Made by a program: the position numbers and the translations under genes
In this document: positions 52,884 to 61,800 of the stretch, piece after piece
Numbering within the stretch: the first letter of the stretch is position 1
How the letters are laid out: each line of letters begins with the position of its first letter
DNA from: Treponema sp.
GTDB taxonomy: Bacteria; Spirochaetota; Spirochaetia; Treponematales; Treponemataceae
Direction of reading: 5' to 3'
DNA length: 64,000 nucleotides
NCBI GenBank assembly: GCA_016296205.1
Contig: JAEDJS010000003.1
Span: 1-64,000 of the forward strand
Notes under the pieces: model-generated
Databases searched by the model: none
What the model saw: only the letters and a program-made list of their open reading frames with translations
Told to the model about the DNA's origin: nothing

Positions 52884-55800
52884 ATGAAAAATTTTATTAA
52901 GATTTTTGTTTCGTTGGTAAGCGTTATTTTTATTGGTGTTTTATTGTCTTGCGAAATTGGATTGGGAAAACAGGTAGACGTAGGTTATCCAAGTTTTTCT
53001 ATTGATTATCCTCCAACAGATAGTATTATTCGCGACTCATTTTATATTGAAGGTTCTTGTACCGACGATGTGGGCGTGTCTGCTATTAGAGTAAAAATAA
53101 TCAACAACTCAAATCCTGGACAGGAAGAATGGCAGTATGCAGAAATTTTGAATGACGGTAAGAATAATAAAGAGGGTTCCTGGCGCCTTAAAATTGATCC
53201 GTTTACAGTGGATGAAGAAGGAAATATAAACCGCATTTATCATGATGGTTCGTATACTGCACAGGTTGTTGCTTACGATAAAGCCGGTCATAAATCAACT
53301 GTGGGATCATTGAGTTTTTCTATTGATAATACTGCTCCTGTTTTTATTGTAACGAGTCCTGCCTCAATGAAACTTCAGAGCCCAACACCATACGGACGAA
53401 AATTTTCAATTGCCGGTTATGTTAGTGAAGATCACCTTATAAGTCAGTTGAATGTGGCTGTTTATGATAAAGATAATAACCTTGTTGGCGATAAAATTTC
53501 ATTTTTTAATGTAGACCCAAGTTCAATTCAATCTGGAAAAATCATTGCTCAGTGGAGTGCTTCGGCTCAGAATTATCTTGATGCAGTAGAAGCTGGAGTT
53601 GATGCTGTAAATCCTGGTGATGAAATTGTTTTGCTTCATAATAATTATTTGAAACTTTATAACGGTGGCAATAAAATTAACATGGCTAATCCTGAAAGCC
53701 TTGAAACTCACAGCTACAATGTAACTATTGAAATGATTGATAATGCTCAGTGTTATAAAGGACGCTCTGTTCCTGCAGATTCAGAAGATTCTATTGGTAA
53801 CAGAACAACTGTTTTTTACAACAATGATAAAATAAATAAAAGCCTTTTGAGTTCAAACGGGTATGGTCTTACTGTTGATGAACTTAAGAAAATTATTAAT
53901 GGCACTTACAAAAAGGAAAAAAATTCCCGGGCATTAGGAAGTAAAAATATTGATGTTAAAGAAGTTTTGGAAATTCTTGGAACAGGTGAAATCAACAATA
54001 TTGATAAACGCAGTGCATTTAGTTTGAATCCGGACGCTTCTCCAAAATTTACAGTAATTGGTCTTACTTACGGTACAGAAGGTCAGCCAAGTCCTGCATC
54101 TAATGAAAAGGCAGCGGGAACAATTATCAGTTATACAGTAACAGCTGGTCGTGATAATATAAGAGTTGAACCTTGGAATTTTAGTGTTCTTTTGTACAAA
54201 GGTTCTGTAGTTGATGGAAATTATGTTTTTGAATCGGAGCCTTATGTAATTAAGAATGTTGAGTATAAGGAAGATAATGGTTCAACTTCAAATTATACGG
54301 GAAGTTTCCAGCTTACAGATTCTTACCAGTTGCCAGAAGGAACAGAAGTACCGGCAGGAATGGAAAAACTTGTTGGACGTGGTGTAATTAATGGTATTGC
54401 CTGCGATGTTTTGAAGGTTGCAAAAAGAACTGTAAATGTAGATGGCGGATATAAATATGTTGATAGCGATATTATTCAGTTTGTTCCAGGAGATGTTTAT
54501 AAAGTAGAAATTGAAGGTTGGGACCAGAACGAAGAAAGTGTTTATCCAGAAGGCTTGTTGAGTTTTGGTTTTGCAGTTGCTCCCAGTGGAAATGCACCAA
54601 AATTGGAAAGGGGCCCATCAGATTCTAAAGATGATTATCTGATTAATCCTGCAAACAATGGATTCGTAAAAAATAATAAAATTATTTATAGCGGAGAAAT
54701 TAGAAGCGAAAAAGAATTATCTTCTCTTGAAGTTGAATTCAATGTAGAAAAACCTCTGGAAAGTTCAAGTTCAGAAAGAGATTTTGCAAGTGCCAAATTG
54801 ATTTCTGCAGTTGATGGAATTCATGTTAAAAAACTTGGAAAAGTTAATGGCGAAAATCAGTATTCATTTGAATTCAGCATTGACGATTTAATTTCTGAAT
54901 CAACAGCTCCATCGGCAAGTTATAAATATTCAGAAGAAATTAAAAATGCTCTTCTTAATAATAGCGATACAATTTATCAGTATCAGATTAGTTTTACAGC
55001 TTACGATAACAGTCAGGCTCCTTCTAACACAAGTCAGGTATTCCTCAACGTGGACCCAATTGCTCCAACTGTTAGTCTTGCAGAAGATTTTGTAAATCCG
55101 GCTCAAAGTGATGCTCTTGTTAGTGAATACAAACTGATTAACGGTATTGTAAACATTAAAACAACAATTACAGAAGACAACATCGATAGAGTTTGGTATG
55201 AAGCAAAATTTGGTACAGCAGGAAACTATACTGATCTTTATATGATGAATGGTGGGGAACTTACAGAAGTTCTTTATTCAACAAAAACTGCAGAAATTCG
55301 TGATACTTTTGACACTCTTTGCGCAACAAAAAAATATTATGACGTAGAAAGAAATCCAGTTGTAATTGCAGACAATTGTGAATTGGTTTTAACTGTATTT
55401 GCCAGAGACAAATCAGGAAATGTAACAAGTAAGAGCAAAACTTACTACATCAATCAGGAAAGCGATAAACCAATTATTAGTTTTACAAACGTTGAAGAAA
55501 CTATCGAAGATGTAGGCGGTATCAGAGAAGCAAATATTTCTGGTAAAGCAAAGAACAATATTTTTGCATCTAGCCAGCAGGGTCTGAGCGGTTTTGTAAC
55601 AGATGATGATGGACTTAAACAGATTAAAGTTGAATTCTTTAAAGACAAAGAATGCACAGAGGGTGCTGGTTCAAAAATTATTAACATTACAGACGGAAGT
55701 ACTTCTTGGAACAGCATGGAAGAACAGTTTAAAGTTCCAAAAGAAGAAGGCGTATATTATGCAAAGGTAACTGCAGTTGATATAAACAATGTTAATAAAG

Positions 55801-58800
55801 AAAGCAGATTGTTTGCTATTGCAGTAGACAGTGGTGTACCTAATATTGTAATTACTGGATATGACGGAAAATATTTTGCTTCTAAGGAAAGTAGTTCTGA
55901 CGATGCTAGAACAATTTCCGGAACAGTTTCAGACAGTAGCAAATATCTTAAAATTAAAGTTTCTGGTGTAAAAATCAATGATAATCAGACAACAACAGAA
56001 ACTCCAGATATTTCTACAAATTATAATGATGAAGTAGAAATTCCGGCAGCAAGCATTAATTCTGTTGGTGATTATTCATTTAAAGATATTCTCAAAACTC
56101 CTGCAAAGGATGGTACTTACAGTTATGTAATTACAGCTGAAGATTTGTATGGACGAAAAGCAGAAAAGACAATTCAGTATAAGGTTGACGTTACAAAACC
56201 TTATGCATTTGCACTATTCGAAAGAGGTTCAGAATTGAGCCCAGCAGGTGCAAAAACAACTTCTCCAAAATTCTACATTCTTGCCAGTGATGAAATTAAT
56301 GGTACAGGCGCAATTATTGGGGCAAGTTCAAGTGGAGTTCTTTCTATTGATTATTCAAATCAGTATAAAGATGGAACTTGGAAAGACGGTGACTCTTCTG
56401 CCTGGGACATTACAAGCCGCGGAAATATCAGTGCAAAAGAAATTACTGTTGATCACGAAGCTTATGCAGCAGTAATGACAAAAGTTGGAACTCTCACAGA
56501 TGAACAGAAAGCAAAACTTAAAGTTTACGGCGGAACAGTTATCCTCCAGGATGGAAAAACAAATAAAGTTTCATTTGTAATTAAAGATGCTGCAGGTAAC
56601 GAACTGATTTTAAAAGATGCTCTTTATATTGATATTGATAACAGTGCTCCAACAATTCAAGTTGGAAATGATGTTTCTACTATTCAAGCTGATACAGTTG
56701 ATTTAGGAACTTCAAACGTAAAAGAAGATGTTACATTCAATGTTACATTTACAGAAAATTTGAAATTCCAGGATAGAAATCCAATTAGTTGTGTTGTTAC
56801 AAATTCATTGGGAGAAGTTACTATTGGAACAGATTACGTATTTAGTGACAATGAAGTTGTAGCAGGCAAAAAAATTGTAAGAAAAATTTCTCTCCCAAAA
56901 ACTGGAAAGCACGACGGTAACTGGACATTTAAATTTACTTGTAAAGACAGCGCAAACATGAGTGCTACAAAGACAGTAAAAATTCTTGTTGATACAACAG
57001 CACCAGTTTACAAATCAATGAAAGTTGGTAAGTATGGTTATGAAGCAGGACGCTGGTCAGAAAGTGGAACATTTACTCTTGAAGGAACATGGACAGAAGC
57101 TGGCAGTGGAATTACAATGCTTGAATACTGGTTTACAAATTCAAGCACAGTTCCAGGTAAAGATGTTGCCGCCGATGGTTCAATTAATCCTGCACAGGGA
57201 AAAGGCGACAGTGCCAGCGACTGGACATTCAAACAGAATTTTAACTTTGACGATGGCGAAAATTATTTCTATATTCGTCCAACAGACGAAGCAGGAAACG
57301 TTGGTGAATATCAGCAGTTCCACTTTAATGTTGATACAACAGTGCCAGAATTAACAATCACTGGTGATACAGAAATCTTTAAGCGTTCAGATGATACAAT
57401 TACAATTTCTGGTACTCTTAGTGATAGCGTTTCTTATCTTAATAACTGGTATGCAATCCGTATTTTTGCTGGTGATTACAATAAGAACTATCTGGACTAT
57501 GAAAACAGTGCAGTTCAGCATTACTCAAATGAAGTTGGATTTGCTGCTAGCCTGCATGACTGTTCTGCAAAGGGATGTAACCCTGTTCATACACCAGATA
57601 ATTTGCAAAATTGGAGACCAAGTGGTTCACAGATTTATGCATTTGACAAATCTGGCAGCTTTAGCATAAATATCGATAAATCAAAACTGCCAAGAGAAAA
57701 TGGCAAACTTAAAACTCAGTATATTCTCAGTGTTGTTGGTGAAGACTACAAAGAAAACCGTTCTACAAAAACAGTTACACTCAACCTGGATGATGAACTT
57801 CCAACTGTAACAATCAATGCTATTCATAATCTGGTTAATCGTAACGAAAAAACAAATAACGTTAATAAGAGCTTTACAATTCAGGGTACAAACACAGACA
57901 ATGATAAAGTATCTTCTAAATCAATTAAAATTTACAAAACAAATGATCCTTTAAAAACTGATGTTTCTGGAACTACTGGACTTGTATCAGAAGATAGCGA
58001 AAGTCTTATTACAAAGTGGAAGTATACAATTGATTCTTCTAAGCTCGATGATAAAACTTCTTATACAATTGAAGTAACAGCAACAGATAGAACTGGAAAT
58101 TCAAATAAAGCTTCACAGGAAGTTTATGTTGACCAGAGCACAGATATTCCGTATTTCTCTTCTACAAATGCAAATGTTGATGCCGTTGAAGCAAAAACAA
58201 ATCTTTTTGGTATGGGCAACTGGAGCATTAAGGGTGTTGCAGAAGATGATGATGGAATCAAGTTGATTACATACAAAATTGGAAGCGGTGTGGAAACAAT
58301 TTATTTCCCAACTGGTTCAGAAACAGCGGGAACAACTTCAAAATCTTGTGAATTCCCAATTCCAAGAAATCTCTCTGGTGAACAGACACTTACAATTAAA
58401 GTAACTGATGTTTCTAATGTTACCCTTACAAAGACAATTAAGTTTGCAGTTGATAATGATGCACCAAGTTTGTCTATAAGCAAAGTAAATAACAAGTCTT
58501 ATGCCAGCGGTATGTTTGTAAAAGCCGCATTTGATATTGTACTTCAGGGAACAGACTCTAGCAACGATGTAATTGTTTACGAAATTGACACAGACGGAAA
58601 CAAAATCGGAAGCAACCTTAGTAAGTCTGGAAGCTTGTTTACAGCAGCCATCGAAGGTGAACAAGATACAGGTGGCGTGGCAAAGAGCAGAATGTATAAG
58701 GCAGAAGATAAATATGGCCGCTATACAGAAACAACTGTAACTTACAAAGTAGATACAAAAAATCCAACAATAGATAATACAAAATTTGTAATCCGTGGTG

Positions 58801-61800
58801 GTAACTCTGGAGATAAGTCAATTAGTGATTTGCCATCTACATGGTTCAACAGCCAGAGTGTAACAATCGCATCTGTTGTAAATAATGAAGCAATTAGTGA
58901 TGTAAACCTTTCGTCTACTGTAAATGTTAGAATCTCTGGAGACACAAGTGCTGTAAACAGTTTTGATTTAACAAACACAAACGGTAATGGTTCGTTTACA
59001 AATAATCAGTCGTTGAATAATGGTACAAGCGTGGTTTTACTTACATTCAGTGATGAAGCAAACCATACAATCTATAGTGATTTTGCAGTTAATGTTGATA
59101 CAGTTGAACCATTCATCGCCTCAAGATCAATTCTTTCTGAAACAGGTTCAACTTTGTCGGAAACAAGTGTAGTTAATGGAGCAAAAGTAACAGCAAAAAT
59201 CTCTGTAACAGATACAGCAAGTGTTGAAACTTCTGGATTAAAGAAGGCATACATCGGTACAAGAGCAGGATTTACAGATGCTGCCGCAGAAGTAAGTTTG
59301 ACTGGAAAAAGTGTAACCGATAAAACAGTTGATATTCCAGCTGCAAAACTTACAAGAGGACGCAATGAATTGTATCTTCGTGTAGAAGACAATGCCGGAA
59401 ACATAACAGCAGATACTTCTATTGGAGAGTTCATCTGGGATACAACTCCACCTGTTGTAAAAATCTCTATCCCTGCTGATGGTTCAACTGTTAATAAAAC
59501 AATTGAACTTTCTGGAACAGCAACAGATGATAACTTGGATATTAATGCAAGACCTTCGCTGTACATTGACGATTCTGCAACACCAGCAGTAACCGGTGCA
59601 ACATCATTTGATGGTTCAAGCTGGACAATTACAGGAATCGACACAACTGCTTTAACAGACAATGCAAATCATAGATTTACAGTTAAGTTTACAGACAAAG
59701 CAGGAAATACAACTTCAGAAAATAATACAATTACTCTCACTGTAAATCAGAGTAAAGACCGCCCTGTAATTACAATGCTCAGTATTCCAACTCCAAACGG
59801 ATCAACTGTACCAATGCTTAAAACAAAACAGCTCTTTGGTATTGTAAGCGACGACGATGGAACTGTAAAGAATTTGTGGTACATCGACAGTGCAGATTAT
59901 GTAGAATCAAATGTTCCAAGTGCTGGAAACAATAACGGCTGGACACCAATCACTTTGGATAACTCAAGCTGGAACCTGGAAGCTAACTGTGCAGACGGTG
60001 AACATACATGGTACTTCTATTGTATTGATGCAAAAAATACTTCATTCTCTACAAAGGCAGCTAATGTTTCTGAACGAATTGTTTATAAGTATAAAGATTC
60101 TGCAACAGAATACGCAGCAAATACAGGAATTAAATTCCAGTTCGATACAACTTCTCCAGAAATTCAGACAATTGAATATGCACGGGAATCTTCTACTGTA
60201 ACAACAGCGGCTTCAAGCTATTCAACTTCTAACTGGATTAGTTTAAGTGATACATATTTTGGAGCAAACTATAGTAAACTTTATCTTAAACTTACAATTC
60301 AGGAAGATGTTGCAATGGATTCAACAAATCCTCTTGAAATTTCAATTGGAGGAATTGACGTTGCACTTTCTGGAAATATAAGCAGCAGCAGTTCAATTGT
60401 TGCAGGAAAGAAAATTTACACATATATCGTTGGTCCAATCGACATGGCAAGTGGTGCTTATGGAGACGGAAGCCAGGTTATTAACGTTGTGGCAAAAGAT
60501 GCTGCAGGTACAAAGGGATATAAAAATATTTCTATTAAAGTTGATAACACACCTGGTTCAAATACAGTAACAACACCTTCTAGTTCAACTCGTTTGATTA
60601 GTGGCCCAATAGTAATGGGTACAGTTCAGGATGGTGGAAGTGGAATTAAGAGCTTTAGCTGGATGGTTCCTGCAAAGGGTGTAACTCCAACAACAAGTAC
60701 TAAAGCTGGATGGAATCTTGTAACAGAAGAAGATGGAATAACTCCTTCTACTACAACATGGTCATTCGCTTTGAACGACAGCGGAATTGGCAGCCTTACA
60801 AATATTGCAACTTATGCAGATGCTTCTAAATATAACGTTGTTACAAATGGTTCAATTTACACAATTCCACTGTACTTCCTTATTGAAGATAACCTTGGAA
60901 ATCTTAGTGTAATGAGTCACAATATTACATACGATGTTGACGGTGGTAAACCTGTTGCATATATTCTGCAGCCAGACGGAGAAAGCGCACTTGGTGGTGT
61001 AATTCGTGTTTACGGTTCTGCTCAAGATATGAATGGTTCTATTAGCGAAGTACACTTGCAGATGGACTTTAACGGTGACCATAACTTTAACGATGCAGAT
61101 TACGCAATTGTAAAAGCATGGAAGGATGCAGGTTATGCTCCATATAACGAAGCCGGTGTACTTGTTGATAAAGCAAATGGAAGAAACGGTGAATGGTATA
61201 TTAAAGTGCCAAATGGTTCAGAAAACTGGAACATCCTTTTGAATCGCCATGGAGAATTTTATACATATTCAACAAGTAACAACGTAAATAACAAACTCCA
61301 GATCCGTGTTCGTGCATACGACAACGATACACAGACTCACGGATGGTACGGTATGGAAAGTGGAAAACATTCTGAATATGTAACATTTACAATTAATACC
61401 GACAACCCAACATTTGAAAATGTTCGCCTCACAAAAGCAGACGGTACTGCAATTTCTTACAACGGAACCACAGAATTTGTTACAACAACTGGCGGTGACT
61501 GGTTCCTTGAAGGTGATATTAAACATGCAGAAGGTATCAAGTACGTAGAAGTTAAATCGAACAATGCAGAAGGTGGAACTTACAATGCATCTTGGTCACA
61601 GGGTAATACTCTGCCAGAAAGCGGACAGTTGATTCTTACAAAAGGCACAGAATCTTCTACAAAACCAGGATACTTTAACTACAGCTTTAAGATTAAGATT
61701 GATCCTTTACTTGCAGCAGCAGGAAGTAGCATTGAAGCAACAATTAAGGCAACAGCAAACAACTCAAATGCAAACACTGGTTCAACCCCAATGGCATTCA

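Noticed and set aside
59072..59662. 196-codon reverse-strand frame within the giant gene
   Set aside because: It lies antisense to a continuous coding frame, has no ribosome site or promoter, and mirrors the codon bias of the sense strand; the same holds for the other antisense frames there.
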